Shown: one piece after another, positions 43,339 to 52,693 of the stretch
How positions within the stretch are numbered: the stretch's first letter is position 1
How the letters are laid out: every line of letters starts with the position of its first letter
Assembly: GCF_008123425.1 (NCBI RefSeq)
Contig: NZ_VSSS01000092.1
Location: 1 to 63,953, forward strand
DNA length: 63,953 bases
Direction: 5' to 3'
Source of the DNA: Bradyrhizobium rifense
GTDB lineage: Bacteria > Pseudomonadota > Alphaproteobacteria > Rhizobiales > Xanthobacteraceae
Notes under the pieces: generated by a model
Databases searched by the model: none
What the model was told of the DNA's origin: nothing
What the model saw: the letters and a program-made list of their open reading frames with translations, nothing else
Made by a program: the position numbers and the translations under genes

Positions 43339-44703
43339 ATGATGGCATCATCCGGTGAGCGAGCGAAGCATCCAGCGACGCTCTGCCTTTGGCTGGTTCT
43401 CTCAATCATCTCGGTCTGTGCGGTCGGCGACGCCGCCTATGCCGCCGACCTGACGATTCCCGCCGGCGCGGCCAGCCCGGCTGTGGCAGCGGTGCCTTGG
43501 CTGTTCGGCGACTGGAACGGCGCGAGAACCCGGCTGTCGAATGCAGGCATCGATTTCCAGTTTGGCTACACCAGCGAGATCGCCGGCAATGCAACGGGCG
43601 GTGACCGCCGTCAGGTCGCCTACACCGATCAATGGACCTTTGGCACGACGTTCGATCTCACCAAGCTGGGCGTCGTGCCCGGCGGCACGGTCCAGGTTAC
43701 ATGGACGGACCGCAACGGCAGCAATTTGAGCGATGACGCGCGCCTCGGCACGTTGCAACAGGTGCAGGAAGTATTCGGGCGCGGCCAGACGCTGCGGCTC
43801 ACGCAATTCTGGTACGACCAGAAATTCATCGACGGCGCGGTCGACTGGAAGATCGGGCGGATCACGTTCGGCGAGGACTTCGCAGCGTTCTCCTGCGACT
43901 TCGAGAACCTGACATTCTGCGGCGCGCAACCCGGCAACCTCGTCGGCAATTACATCTACAACTGGCCGGTCAGCCAATGGGCTTCCAGGCTGAAGTTCAA
44001 TCTGCAGGGTTTTGGCTATTTTCAGTTCGGCGTGTTTGACGCCAATCCCAATTACCTGAAGGTGGCGCAATCGGCACTTCCGGTGTTCTATTCGGGATCC
44101 ACGGGTCTCCTGATCCCGGCAGAGCTCGGATGGTTGCCGAAGTTCGGCGATCTGCAGGGCAGCTACAAGTTCGGCGGCTGGTATGACACGTCGACCGCGC
44201 CCGATGTGGTCACCGACATCAACGGCAACCCGGCCGTGCTCAGCGGACAGCCGCTGCTGCAGAGCCGCGGGCGCTACGGCATCTACGTCAATTTCCTTCA
44301 GCAGGTGATCCACCCGTCGCGCGCAGATTCCTCAGGTGCATTGAGCCTGTTTCTGAATGCGACAATGGCCGACCGGCGGACGGCGACCACCGATTATCAA
44401 ATCGCCGGCGGTCTGACCTATACCGGCCCGTTCCAGTCCCGCCCCGAGGACGACATCGGATTTGCGGTCGGCACCACCCACGTCAACAGCCGCGTTGCCT
44501 GGTCGGAACAGCTGCAAAACCTGGCCGGCCTCGGTCCGGTCGCGGTCCAGAGCAACGAATACAGCATGGAGCTCTACTACACCTACCGGCCGCTCGCCGG
44601 CCTGCAGGTGCGGCCGAACATCCAGTATGTGATCAACCCCGGCGGCACCACCACGAATGCAAACGCATTGGTGTTCGGGTTGAAGACGGTCGCGAATTTC
44701 TGA
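43339..44703 (+). CDS. oprB: carbohydrate porin, OprB family
   Basis: The 454-residue outer-membrane protein has a signal peptide with cleavage after AYAA (about residue 35). OprB landmarks include WLFGDWNGARTRLSNAGIDF, WKIGRITFGEDFAAF and a C-terminal strand ending GLKTVANF with the terminal phenylalanine needed for barrel assembly. It lets glucose and similar sugars reach the periplasm, matching its position 16 bp after the glucose dehydrogenase gene. Both probably form one operon. Confidence 0.93.
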   Translation: MMASSGERAKHPATLCLWLVLSIISVCAVGDAAYAADLTIPAGAASPAVAAVPWLFGDWNGARTRLSNAGIDFQFGYTSEIAGNATGGDRRQVAYTDQWTFGTTFDLTKLGVVPGGTVQVTWTDRNGSNLSDDARLGTLQQVQEVFGRGQTLRLTQFWYDQKFIDGAVDWKIGRITFGEDFAAFSCDFENLTFCGAQPGNLVGNYIYNWPVSQWASRLKFNLQGFGYFQFGVFDANPNYLKVAQSALPVFYSGSTGLLIPAELGWLPKFGDLQGSYKFGGWYDTSTAPDVVTDINGNPAVLSGQPLLQSRGRYGIYVNFLQQVIHPSRADSSGALSLFLNATMADRRTATTDYQIAGGLTYTGPFQSRPEDDIGFAVGTTHVNSRVAWSEQLQNLAGLGPVAVQSNEYSMELYYTYRPLAGLQVRPNIQYVINPGGTTTNANALVFGLKTVANF

Positions 44704-45139
44704 GATCGCGCGAAGCGCGTTCACGGGTGGATCCCGATGGTCCGCAGAGTTCGACGAATTTCGGTAAATAAGTAGTCCTCGCCGGACCGGCCTGCTCCCG
44801 TCGGTTTTGCCGCGAGCAGAATCCTGCTCCGACGAACAAGCAACCCAATCCTCACGCCCGTCACCCGCCGACCAGAATCACGCGAGCCACGAGCCACAGC
44901 CGGGTCAGAAGACGATTCCTAGCAAAGAAAGCGCTTGCGCAAGCGCTTCGATGAATTTACCGTTCGCATGTCAGGCTAGGTCGCGAGTTTCAGCTCACAA
45001 GAGAACCGCCTCCCCCTGGCTCACGCTTTCGCAGTTCATGCGGACGCGAACGGAGGAGAACGTTCACGCCAGGCACCGATCGCCCCGGGATTCGCCCGGG
45101 CCGAGAGACGGAAAGGCGTGTCTAGGAGGACGACAAATC
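44704..45139. other. 436-bp intergenic control region before the CUT1 operon
   Basis: No protein-like frame is seen. An open frame runs in from 44807, but its residues are composition-driven and lack an SD. The region holds the LacI-type palindrome at 44929-44948 and probably the promoter of the sugar ABC operon. Confidence 0.6.
44929..44948. promoter_or_regulatory. LacI-family operator, perfect 20-bp palindrome
   Basis: AAGCGCTT-GCGC-AAGCGCTT is fully symmetric with the CG centre typical of LacI/GalR operators. It lies about 190 bp before the substrate-binding protein gene. The LacI gene at 49671, at the end of the same operon, is the natural partner. Confidence 0.8.
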
Positions 45140-46438
45140 ATGCCTTTCAAAATGTCCCTGAGCCGCCGCGCGCTTCTGGCGGCGACCTTCGCAGCCAGCG
45201 CGGTCTCCGCGATTTGTGCCGCCAGCCCACCAGCCTCGGCCGCACCGGTGGAGCTTCGCTACTTCTATCGTGCGCCGTGGCCGTCGTCGGAAGTCTACGC
45301 GAACTACTTGATCGACGAGTGGAATAAAAAGAATGGCACGCGGATCCACGTGACCGGAGCCAGTGTCGATGGCGAGACCTACAAAACCAAGCAGACGATC
45401 GAGCTCGCTTCCAGCAATCCACCCGACATCTTCTATTCCTGGGAAGGCGGCCGCGCCGCGGAGATCATCAAGAACGGTTTCGCGGCCGATCTCACTCCCT
45501 ACTATCAGAAGTACGGCTGGGCGAAGGCGCTGGTCCCGGCCGGTGTCTCACTCGCGACCTTCGGCGACAAGAAGTTCTTCGTTCCGACCGAAGTCGGCGC
45601 GTCGGTCGTCTGGTATCGCAAAGACCTCTACGAGAAGCTCGGCCTCAAGGTCCCGAAGACCTGGGACGAACTGATGGCCAATGCCGAAGCGGGCAAGAAG
45701 GCGGGCCTGTGGCCATTCATGCTGGCGAACCAGAAGAAGTGGCCGGCGCAGTTCATGTGGTCTGCAATCCTGGTCAACAAGTTCGGTCTCGAAACCTATG
45801 ACGGCCTGGTCAGCAACAAGATTCCATGGACCGATCCACGCGCCGTCGAAACCACCCAGATCATGGCCGACCTCTCCAAAAAAGGCTATTTCGAGCCGTC
45901 GTTCAACTCGATCGATGTCGGCCCGGCGATGGTCCCGTGGAGTCAGGGCAAGGCTCTGCACTGGTACCAGGGCTCGTTCAATCTCGGCCGATTCCGCGGC
46001 GAGAACCCGAAATGCTGCGTCGTCCCGATGGACTATTTCCCGATGCCGTCATTCGACGGGCACAAGCCGGTCATGTCGGTGTTTGCGGAAGACACGATCA
46101 TGATCCACGCCAAGAGCCAGCATAAGGACGAGGCGGCCGAGTTCGTCGACTGGATGGTCTCCAAGCAGGCCATGACGGAGAAACTCGTGATCGACAAACC
46201 GTTCCCGTCTTCGACCGAAGCGGATCTGTCGGGCCTCAGCGAGATGGAGCAACGGCTCGGCAAAGACATGGCCAATGCAGGCTCCTTCACCTTCATGCAT
46301 GTCGACCATGCGACCCCGCCTGCGATCTCCGACAGGTTCCTCGATGCGGTTCAGGGCGTCCTTGCCGGTGCGGTCACGCCTGAGGAGGCGATGAAGACAA
46401 CGGAACAGGAAGCCATCCGTACGCGGGGAAAAATCTGA
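45140..46438 (+). CDS. sugar ABC transporter substrate-binding protein (CUT1)
   Basis: The 432-residue periplasmic protein has a probable Tat signal (SLSRRALLAATFAASAVSA, cleavage near ASA). The core is that of extracellular family-1 binding proteins: LRYFYRAPWPSSEVYANYLIDEWNKK, DIFYSWEGGRAAEIIKNGF, MALYQGSFNL-like HWYQGSFNLGRF. ATG 45140 has AGGAGG ten bases upstream; the upstream frame is not family-like. A long hairpin follows (46499-46535). Substrate unknown; glycosides are common for this class. Confidence 0.9.
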   Translation: MPFKMSLSRRALLAATFAASAVSAICAASPPASAAPVELRYFYRAPWPSSEVYANYLIDEWNKKNGTRIHVTGASVDGETYKTKQTIELASSNPPDIFYSWEGGRAAEIIKNGFAADLTPYYQKYGWAKALVPAGVSLATFGDKKFFVPTEVGASVVWYRKDLYEKLGLKVPKTWDELMANAEAGKKAGLWPFMLANQKKWPAQFMWSAILVNKFGLETYDGLVSNKIPWTDPRAVETTQIMADLSKKGYFEPSFNSIDVGPAMVPWSQGKALHWYQGSFNLGRFRGENPKCCVVPMDYFPMPSFDGHKPVMSVFAEDTIMIHAKSQHKDEAAEFVDWMVSKQAMTEKLVIDKPFPSSTEADLSGLSEMEQRLGKDMANAGSFTFMHVDHATPPAISDRFLDAVQGVLAGAVTPEEAMKTTEQEAIRTRGKI

Positions 46439-46498
46439 TCCTGCCGTTCTGATCCTGCCCAGTTGGCGGCGAGCGTCCCTGGCCGGCACCGCCGCCTT

Positions 46499-46535
46499 GG
46501 ACGCCGCGAGGAAACCCTCACTCCTCGCGGCGTCC
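46499..46535 (+). terminator. 14-bp GC-rich hairpin between binding-protein and permease genes
   Basis: GGACGCCGCGAGGA (46499-46512) pairs perfectly with TCCTCGCGGCGTCC (46522-46535) around a nine-base loop. There is no T run. Such hairpins often protect the 3' end of binding-protein mRNA and lower downstream permease expression. Confidence 0.65.
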
Positions 46536-46570
46536 TCCTTCAAGGCACCATCGCCGACTTGCCACCATCC

Positions 46571-47515
46571 ATGATCGAGGTTGCCCCCACGATGTCCGAG
46601 CTTCTGCAAACAAGGCAGCCGAGCCTGTTCGAATTCGCTCGCGCCCACGTGCTTGCGACGATCTTCGGCGTCGTGATGCCGCTCGTCGTCTTCGCGGTCT
46701 TCGTCGGCTATCCGATCGTCTACACCGTCGTTCTCAGCCTTTATGAATGGAACGGCATGACGCCGACCAAAACATTCGTCGGGCTCGCGAACTACCAGTA
46801 CATGCTGCAAGACCGCTACTTCTACACGGCCCTGTTCAACAATCTGAAGTGGCTCGCGGTGACGCTGGTGTTCCCCGTCTGCCTCGGCCTCGTCATCGCT
46901 TACGGTCTCCGTGCCAAGATCCTGCCGTTTCCGACGCTGGTTCGCACCGTGATCTTCTTCCCGGTCACCATGTCGCTGATTTCGGTCGGCCTGATGTTCC
47001 TGCTCATCCTCAATCCGTTGTTCGGCGCCTTCGACACGCTGCTGCAATCGATCGGCCTCGGCGGGCTGGTCATGGAGTGGTTCGGCGACTACCGCATCGC
47101 GCTCTACACGCTGACTGTGGTCTCCGGCTGGGCTTTCACGGGCATGCCGATGATCTTCTATTTTGCCGGTCTCGGCGACGTCCCGAAGGATACGTTCGAC
47201 GCGGCCCGGATCGAGGGGGCCGGCCACGCGCGCATGCTGATCCAGGTCGCAGTGCCCCAGCTTCGACCGGTCACCGCGGTCGTCGTTATGCTGACGATCT
47301 TCGAGTCGCTCCGCGCCTTCGACCTCATCGCTGTGATGACCAAGGGCGCGCCGTTCGGCACCACCAACGTGCTGGGCTACCTCGTCTATCTCGAAAGCTT
47401 CTGGAACAGCCGGTTCGGCTACGGCGCAGCACTGTCGGTCGCCATCCTGGCCGTCTCGGTTGGCCTTGCAACCCTGGTCACGCGCACCCTGATGAAGGGA
47501 GCCTTCGATGTCTGA
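46571..47515 (+). CDS. sugar ABC transporter permease (MalF-like, CUT1)
   Basis: The 314-residue inner-membrane protein has six helices. The coupling motif for the ATPase is EGAGHARMLIQVAVPQLRP (EAA loop) near residues 215-235. ATG 46571 is used because it is the first plausible start after the hairpin; ATG 46592 (after GAGG) is an alternative. It overlaps the next permease gene by eight bases, so the two are coupled. Confidence 0.88.
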   Translation: MIEVAPTMSELLQTRQPSLFEFARAHVLATIFGVVMPLVVFAVFVGYPIVYTVVLSLYEWNGMTPTKTFVGLANYQYMLQDRYFYTALFNNLKWLAVTLVFPVCLGLVIAYGLRAKILPFPTLVRTVIFFPVTMSLISVGLMFLLILNPLFGAFDTLLQSIGLGGLVMEWFGDYRIALYTLTVVSGWAFTGMPMIFYFAGLGDVPKDTFDAARIEGAGHARMLIQVAVPQLRPVTAVVVMLTIFESLRAFDLIAVMTKGAPFGTTNVLGYLVYLESFWNSRFGYGAALSVAILAVSVGLATLVTRTLMKGAFDV

Positions 47516-48377
47516 CGCCGCGCTCGATTTCGCCGATAGCCGCCGGGCGCTGCTGGGCTTCACCGGACGCCTCGTCGGCTTCACGCTGCTGGCGACACTG
47601 ATGTTCATCTGGCTCGGCCCCGTGCTGCTCGTCGTCCTGACCTCGGTCAAATCGAACAACGACTTCCTCGCCGGCCCGTTCGCGTTGCCCACCCATCTGA
47701 CCTTCGAGCCCTATCTCAAGGTCTGGTTCGCACTCGGCTTCGGACCGCTGATGGCGAACTCCTTTCTCTATGCGACGGCCGGCTCCGCACTCGCGGTGAT
47801 CCTGGCGCTCGTCCCCGCCTTCACGCTGTCGCGGCTCGACGTGCCCGGCAAGAAAGTGATCTTCGGCATCATCCTGACGGGCTTGATGCTGCCGCAGCAG
47901 ACCGTGATCATTCCACTCTACGACACGCTGCGCTCGCTCAATCTTCTCGACACCCGCCTCGGTCTGATCGTCGTCCACGCAGCCTATGGCATGCCGGCGC
48001 AGATTCTGATCCTGCGCGGCTTCATGACCACGATCCCGCGTGACATCGAAAAGGCCGCCTATCTTGAAGGCGCGTCCGACCTCCAGGTGTTCTGGCGGGT
48101 CATACTGCCTCTTTCCATACCGGGGATCCTGGTCGGGTTTACCCTCAACTTCATCGCGATCTGGAAAGAGTTCGTGTTCGGCCTCGTGCTGCTCAACTCC
48201 GAAGCGAATTTCCCGGTAACGGTCGGCATGCTCAAGCTCAACTCCGACCGGTACATGTCGGTGTTCAATCTGCCGGCGGCGGGCCTGGTGATTGCGCAGA
48301 TCCCGATCGTGATCCTGTTCATACTGACTTATCGCAGGATCTCCGAGGGCAACTTCGCTGGCGCCACCAAAGGCTAG
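47508..48377 (+). CDS. sugar ABC transporter permease (MalG-like, CUT1)
   Basis: The 289-residue protein has six membrane helices and an EAA loop EGASDLQVFWRVILPLSIPG (about residues 188-207). AAGGGAG precedes ATG 47508, which overlaps the stop of the upstream permease gene. It forms the heterodimeric channel with that protein. Confidence 0.92.
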   Translation: MSDAALDFADSRRALLGFTGRLVGFTLLATLMFIWLGPVLLVVLTSVKSNNDFLAGPFALPTHLTFEPYLKVWFALGFGPLMANSFLYATAGSALAVILALVPAFTLSRLDVPGKKVIFGIILTGLMLPQQTVIIPLYDTLRSLNLLDTRLGLIVVHAAYGMPAQILILRGFMTTIPRDIEKAAYLEGASDLQVFWRVILPLSIPGILVGFTLNFIAIWKEFVFGLVLLNSEANFPVTVGMLKLNSDRYMSVFNLPAAGLVIAQIPIVILFILTYRRISEGNFAGATKG

Positions 48378-48413
48378 TCCCGCATCCCTCCGAAAGCCGA
48401 AGGCTGTTCATCG

Positions 48414-49526
48414 ATGGCTCAAGTATCGCTCACCAACATCGTCAAGCGCTATGGCGCACATGTCGTCGTACCAAACCTCGATCTCGAGATCGCCGACGGT
48501 GAGTTCGTCGTTCTGGTCGGGCCATCCGGTTGCGGAAAGACGACGACCCTGCAGATGATTGCTGGCCTGGAGTCGATCTCCGGGGGCACGCTTCGTATCG
48601 GCGGCCGCGACGTGACGCACCTGCCCGCCAAGGATCGCGACATCGCGATGGTGTTCCAGTCCTACGCGCTATTTCCGCACATGACGGTCCGCGACAACGT
48701 CAATTTCGGGCTTCGCATCCGCCGCACGCCAGCGCAGAAGATGGAGCACATCGTCGCCGACGTTGCCGAGCGGCTGCAGATCGCGGCCTACCTCGACCGC
48801 CTGCCGCGCGCGCTGTCCGGCGGTCAACGCCAGCGCGTCGCGCTCGCGCGCGCACTGGTGCGCCGCCCGGGCGTGTTCCTTATGGATGAACCGCTCTCTA
48901 ACCTCGATGCCAAGCTGCGCGTCGAGGCACGCTCCTTCCTGTCCAAGATGCATCATGAGCTCGGCATCACCACCGTCTACGTCACCCACGACCAGTCCGA
49001 AGCCATGACAATGGGCACGCGCATTGTCGTCATGAAGGATGGCATCATCCAGCAGGCAGCGCCCCCGCTCGAGGTGTATCGCCGGCCAGCAAACAAATTT
49101 GTCGCAGGCTTCATTGGCTCGCCGTCCATGAATTTCCTCGAATTCGTGTTCGACGGAGCCGCGCTTGTTCGCGCGAACACTGCGGTCCGTCTCGAGCTTC
49201 CCGAGGCCCAGCGCTGCATGCTTCGAGCCGCGGGACAAAGCCGCATCACCCTCGGCGTCCGGCCGGAGCACCTCATCCTTCAACCGCGCGAGGTCTCCGA
49301 GTCTGGAACGATCGGCTTTCAAATCGACGTGTGTCAACACCTCGGCAATGAAACCCTTCTCGATCTCGCCGAAGGCGCCTTCCGCGCGATCGCCCGGGTC
49401 CATCCCGAGGAGGACGCTTCAGAGGGAGAGCGTCGTCAGTTCCGGATCGATATGGAGCGCGCTCACTTCTTCCATGTCGACACCGGCGAGAACTTGAGCC
49501 TGGCGCCACAACGCAACGGAGGTTGA
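48414..49526 (+). CDS. sugar ABC transporter ATP-binding protein (UgpC/MalK type)
   Basis: The 370-residue protein has Walker A GPSGCGKTTTLQMIAG, signature LSGGQRQRVALARAL, Walker B VFLMDEPLSNLDA, and a TOBE-type C-terminal domain (from about residue 240; LGVRPEHLILQ). It energises the permease pair encoded upstream. The SD is weak. The C-terminus HVDTGENL is characteristic of this group. Confidence 0.93.
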   Translation: MAQVSLTNIVKRYGAHVVVPNLDLEIADGEFVVLVGPSGCGKTTTLQMIAGLESISGGTLRIGGRDVTHLPAKDRDIAMVFQSYALFPHMTVRDNVNFGLRIRRTPAQKMEHIVADVAERLQIAAYLDRLPRALSGGQRQRVALARALVRRPGVFLMDEPLSNLDAKLRVEARSFLSKMHHELGITTVYVTHDQSEAMTMGTRIVVMKDGIIQQAAPPLEVYRRPANKFVAGFIGSPSMNFLEFVFDGAALVRANTAVRLELPEAQRCMLRAAGQSRITLGVRPEHLILQPREVSESGTIGFQIDVCQHLGNETLLDLAEGAFRAIARVHPEEDASEGERRQFRIDMERAHFFHVDTGENLSLAPQRNGG

Positions 49527-49670
49527 CGTTGGAAATCTGATCATGACCCGATCTCCTTGTCCGAGCACGATGTTGCGGGAATGCCGCTGCGCGCCTTTCC
49601 GGATCATGTTCTGGTACAGTGTATTTTAACGAGTCTCGTCCCTCGCTGGACGTTTCAAGGTTGTTTTCAA

Positions 49671-50708
49671 ATGGCTACCATTGCCGATGTCGCCCGGATC
49701 GCCGGCGTCTCGCTTTCCACCGTCAGCCACGTGCTGAACGGGACGCGCTTTGTTCGGCCGGAAACCGAAAAGGCGGTGCGCGATGCGATCGCGGCCACGG
49801 GCTACACGCCCAATTCGCTCGCCCGCTCGCTGGCCCGCGCCTCGACCAACAGCGTTGGCATCGCCATCTCGGCCGTCTCGAATCCCTATTTCAGCGATAT
49901 TATCCGGGCCGTCGAATCCGAATGCGCAGCGCTCGACATGACAATCTTCCTTGCCGACACCCACGACATTCCGGAAAGGGAGTTGCAGGTCGTGCAGGCA
50001 CTGCATCAACACCGCGTCGACGGCATCATCCTCGCGCCGTCGACGACGTCGAGCGAACGCTCCGTCACCTACCTTAGGGAGAACAAGATACCGGCCGTGC
50101 TCGTCGACCGTCTCGTGTCGGCGGAATTCGATCAGGTCGGCGTGTACAACGCGGAATCGGTCGAGCGGCTCGTCGATCACCTCGTCGGTTTGGGGCATCG
50201 GCGGATCGGAATGGTGCCGGGCCAGCCGGGCTTCGCCACGACCCTCGAACGCATTGCCGGCTACCGCTCGGCGGTCGCGCGGCACGGCATCGACGCCGAG
50301 GATGATCTGATCGCGCCCGGCTCGATCGACATCGACTCGGCTGCGGACTCGGCCGAAGGTCTGATGCGGGTCGCGCACCCGCCGACGGCCATTCTCGCGG
50401 GCAACAACCTCGCGACCATCGGGGTGATGCGGGGCCTGCGTCGCGGCGGGTTCGCGGTGCCGCGCGACGTCGCGCTTGTCGGCTTCGACGATTTCGATTG
50501 GGCCGACAGCTTCGAGCCGCGGCTGACGGTCGTCGCCCAGCCCTGCCTCGATATCGGCCGGGTCGCAGCCAATCTGCTGCTCGAGCGCATCAAGGATCCG
50601 GACAAGCCACCGACCACGACGCGGCTCCAGACCTCGCTCATTGTCAGGGACTCCTGCGGATCTCACCTGCGGCGTCCCGCTTCGCCGAACCGAGATCGCA
50701 ACGCTTAG
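49671..50708 (+). CDS. LacI family transcriptional regulator
   Basis: The 345-residue protein has an HTH ADVARIAGVSLSTVSHVLNG with hinge helix NSLARSLARA, then a periplasmic-binding-protein-like effector domain. ATG 49671 is preferred because the HTH follows at once; the longer frame to 49557 is non-homologous. It is 144 bp after the ATPase gene in the same direction and probably represses the operon through the palindrome at 44929. Confidence 0.92.
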   Translation: MATIADVARIAGVSLSTVSHVLNGTRFVRPETEKAVRDAIAATGYTPNSLARSLARASTNSVGIAISAVSNPYFSDIIRAVESECAALDMTIFLADTHDIPERELQVVQALHQHRVDGIILAPSTTSSERSVTYLRENKIPAVLVDRLVSAEFDQVGVYNAESVERLVDHLVGLGHRRIGMVPGQPGFATTLERIAGYRSAVARHGIDAEDDLIAPGSIDIDSAADSAEGLMRVAHPPTAILAGNNLATIGVMRGLRRGGFAVPRDVALVGFDDFDWADSFEPRLTVVAQPCLDIGRVAANLLLERIKDPDKPPTTTRLQTSLIVRDSCGSHLRRPASPNRDRNA

Positions 50709-50745
50709 ACGAGCAGTGTTGGCAATCCACAGCCGTAGCGGCCAT

Positions 50746-51681
50746 CTAGACCCTCGTCCGGCCTGACGTTGCTGACGCACGATCCCAGGGCGGATCAGCT
50801 CCGAAGCTCGCGATCAGGTGGTCGATGAAGTGGCGCGCTTTCAGCGAGATATTGCGCGCCGACGGATACAGCGCGTGGATCGCCAGCTCGGACGTGCGAT
50901 GGTCAGGCAGCAAAGCGATCAGGTCTCCGTCCGCAATTTGCTCCCCGAAGACGAAGGTCGGGCCATAGGCGAGACCGGCACCAGCGAGGGCAGCTGCAAG
51001 AAGCATTTGCGTGTTATTCGCCGCCATGCGAACCGGCCCGTCAATCAGATGAGACTGGCCCTCAGGGTCCGTCAGCATCCAATCGCCCGCCGAGACGGCT
51101 GCGCTGAAAGCCAGCCGAGGCGCCCGGCGCAGCTCTTCAACGTTCCTCGGGGTGCCGTATCGATCGAGAAAATCGGGCGATGCACAGAACACCATGCGGC
51201 AAGGCGCCAGGCGTCTGGCGACGAGATCGGAGTCGAGCAGCCGGCCGATCCGAATCGCGACGTCGATCCCTTCGCTGAGAAGGTCGACATAGCGATCGCT
51301 GAGCATGACTTCGACAGCGACTGAAGGATGCTGCTCGAGATAGCGGGCCAGGACGCCGCCCAGATGCATAGCGCCGAAGGTCAAGGGCACAGCGACACGC
51401 AGCACACCGCGAACGACCTGTTGCGCATCGCTGGCCTCGCGGTTCGCATCGTCGACTTCCTCAAGGATACGTTTGCAGCGCGTGTAATAGGCGCGGCCCG
51501 CATCGGTCAGGCTGAGCTGACGGGTGCTCCGCTGCATCAGCCGGATGCCAAGGTCAGCTTCGATCGCGGAGACATGCTTGCCGGCCATGGAGGCCGACAG
51601 GCCGAAGCGCCGTGCGGCTCCGATCAGGCTGCCCTCCTCGGCGGCAACAACGAACACGGCCATGCTGGTGAAGCGATCCAT
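50746..51681 (-). CDS. LysR family transcriptional regulator
   Basis: The 311-residue protein has a winged helix (SLIGAARRFGLSASMAGKHVSAIEADLG) and a co-inducer domain from LRVAVPLTFGAMHLG. ATG 51681 is preceded by GGAGGAAC; an extra ten in-frame codons upstream are discarded. It is convergent with the LacI gene and divergent from the alpha/beta hydrolase gene across 135 bp, its likely target. Confidence 0.92.
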   Translation of the reverse strand: MDRFTSMAVFVVAAEEGSLIGAARRFGLSASMAGKHVSAIEADLGIRLMQRSTRQLSLTDAGRAYYTRCKRILEEVDDANREASDAQQVVRGVLRVAVPLTFGAMHLGGVLARYLEQHPSVAVEVMLSDRYVDLLSEGIDVAIRIGRLLDSDLVARRLAPCRMVFCASPDFLDRYGTPRNVEELRRAPRLAFSAAVSAGDWMLTDPEGQSHLIDGPVRMAANNTQMLLAAALAGAGLAYGPTFVFGEQIADGDLIALLPDHRTSELAIHALYPSARNISLKARHFIDHLIASFGADPPWDRASATSGRTRV

Positions 51682-51694
51682 GGTTCCTCCATTC

Positions 51695-51709
51695 GATAAT
51701 AAGATTATC
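51695..51709. promoter_or_regulatory. candidate LysR-type operator
   Basis: GATAAT-AAG-ATTATC is a perfect inverted repeat 14 bp upstream of the LysR start. A related half-site GATTATC lies about 27 bp further on (near 51731), as expected for an RBS/ABS pair of a LysR regulator. Confidence 0.5.
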
Positions 51710-51816
51710 ATATCCTGGTAAAAATATGAGGATTATCGACCAAAACTACGCGATCTACCTTCGCCTTTAAGCCCGACCGGACACCCGCCGGCCCTGCGAA
51801 GGTCAAGGAGATCGCC

Positions 51817-52650
51817 ATGAAAATCGCCGCGAACGGCATTCGGATTCACGTTGAGGAGCAGGGCAGTGGCGACGTCGCCCTCGTGTTTCTTCACTATTAT
51901 GGAGGCTCGTCGCGCACCTGGGGCAAAGTCATTTCGGCTTTACCGAAATCGCACCGCACCTTTGCGACGGACCACCGCGGCTGGGGCGAATCCGACGCTC
52001 CTGCCAGCGGCTATGGCTTGGCCGATCTCGCCGACGACGCGCAGGGCGTGATCGAGGCGTTGGAGCTCAATCGATACGTCCTTATCGGCCATTCGATGGG
52101 CGGCAAGGTCGCTCAGTTTATGGCTTCGCGCCGCCCGAATGGCTTGGCTGGTCTCGTTCTTGTCGCCCCCTCGCCTCCTCAGCCCATGGCCATGCCCCCC
52201 GAGGCACGTGAGGCGATGGCAAGTGTCTATGCGACGCGCGAAAGCATCGGCGCGGCGATCGACCAAGTGCTGACTGCCAAGGTTCTCAACCCGAAGGACC
52301 GAGAGCAGGTGATCGAAGACAGCCTGCGTGGCGCCCCACAAGCAAAGGCGGCGTGGCCGCGGTCCACCAGCCTGGAGGACATCACCCGCGATGTCGCTGC
52401 CATCGATGTGCCCACGCTCGTCGTCGCGGGCGAACTCGACCGGGTCGACAGTGTGGATTTGCTCAAAGCCGAGCTGCTGTCGCGCGTTCCGCACGCCGTG
52501 CTCCACGTCTTGCCGGGTACCGGCCATCTCTCGCCGCTGGAGTCTCCGCAGGAGCTTGGCGATCTGATCGACGCGTTCGCCACACAGGTCGCAGACGAGC
52601 CGAACCGGACGGACGGCAAAACCAAGCAGCCGGCCCATCAGCGAACGTAA
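51817..52650 (+). CDS. alpha/beta hydrolase
   Basis: The 277-residue cytoplasmic hydrolase opens with the LHYYGGSSRTW oxyanion-region loop. The nucleophile elbow is GHSMGG (about 90-95), the acid is likely in AGELDRVDS, and the histidine is in GTGHLSPLE. AAGGAG precedes ATG 51817. It is followed 44 bp later by the HD protein and is probably induced via the divergent LysR. Substrate unknown. Confidence 0.9.
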   Translation: MKIAANGIRIHVEEQGSGDVALVFLHYYGGSSRTWGKVISALPKSHRTFATDHRGWGESDAPASGYGLADLADDAQGVIEALELNRYVLIGHSMGGKVAQFMASRRPNGLAGLVLVAPSPPQPMAMPPEAREAMASVYATRESIGAAIDQVLTAKVLNPKDREQVIEDSLRGAPQAKAAWPRSTSLEDITRDVAAIDVPTLVVAGELDRVDSVDLLKAELLSRVPHAVLHVLPGTGHLSPLESPQELGDLIDAFATQVADEPNRTDGKTKQPAHQRT

Positions 52651-52693
52651 GCCGGCTTGCAAACCTGTGAGCCTTGAATCTTGAGGAGGATAT

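Noticed and set aside
44807..45139. N-terminal extension of the sugar-binding protein
   Set aside because: Residues are not family-like, and the signal peptide begins at 45140 behind AGGAGG.
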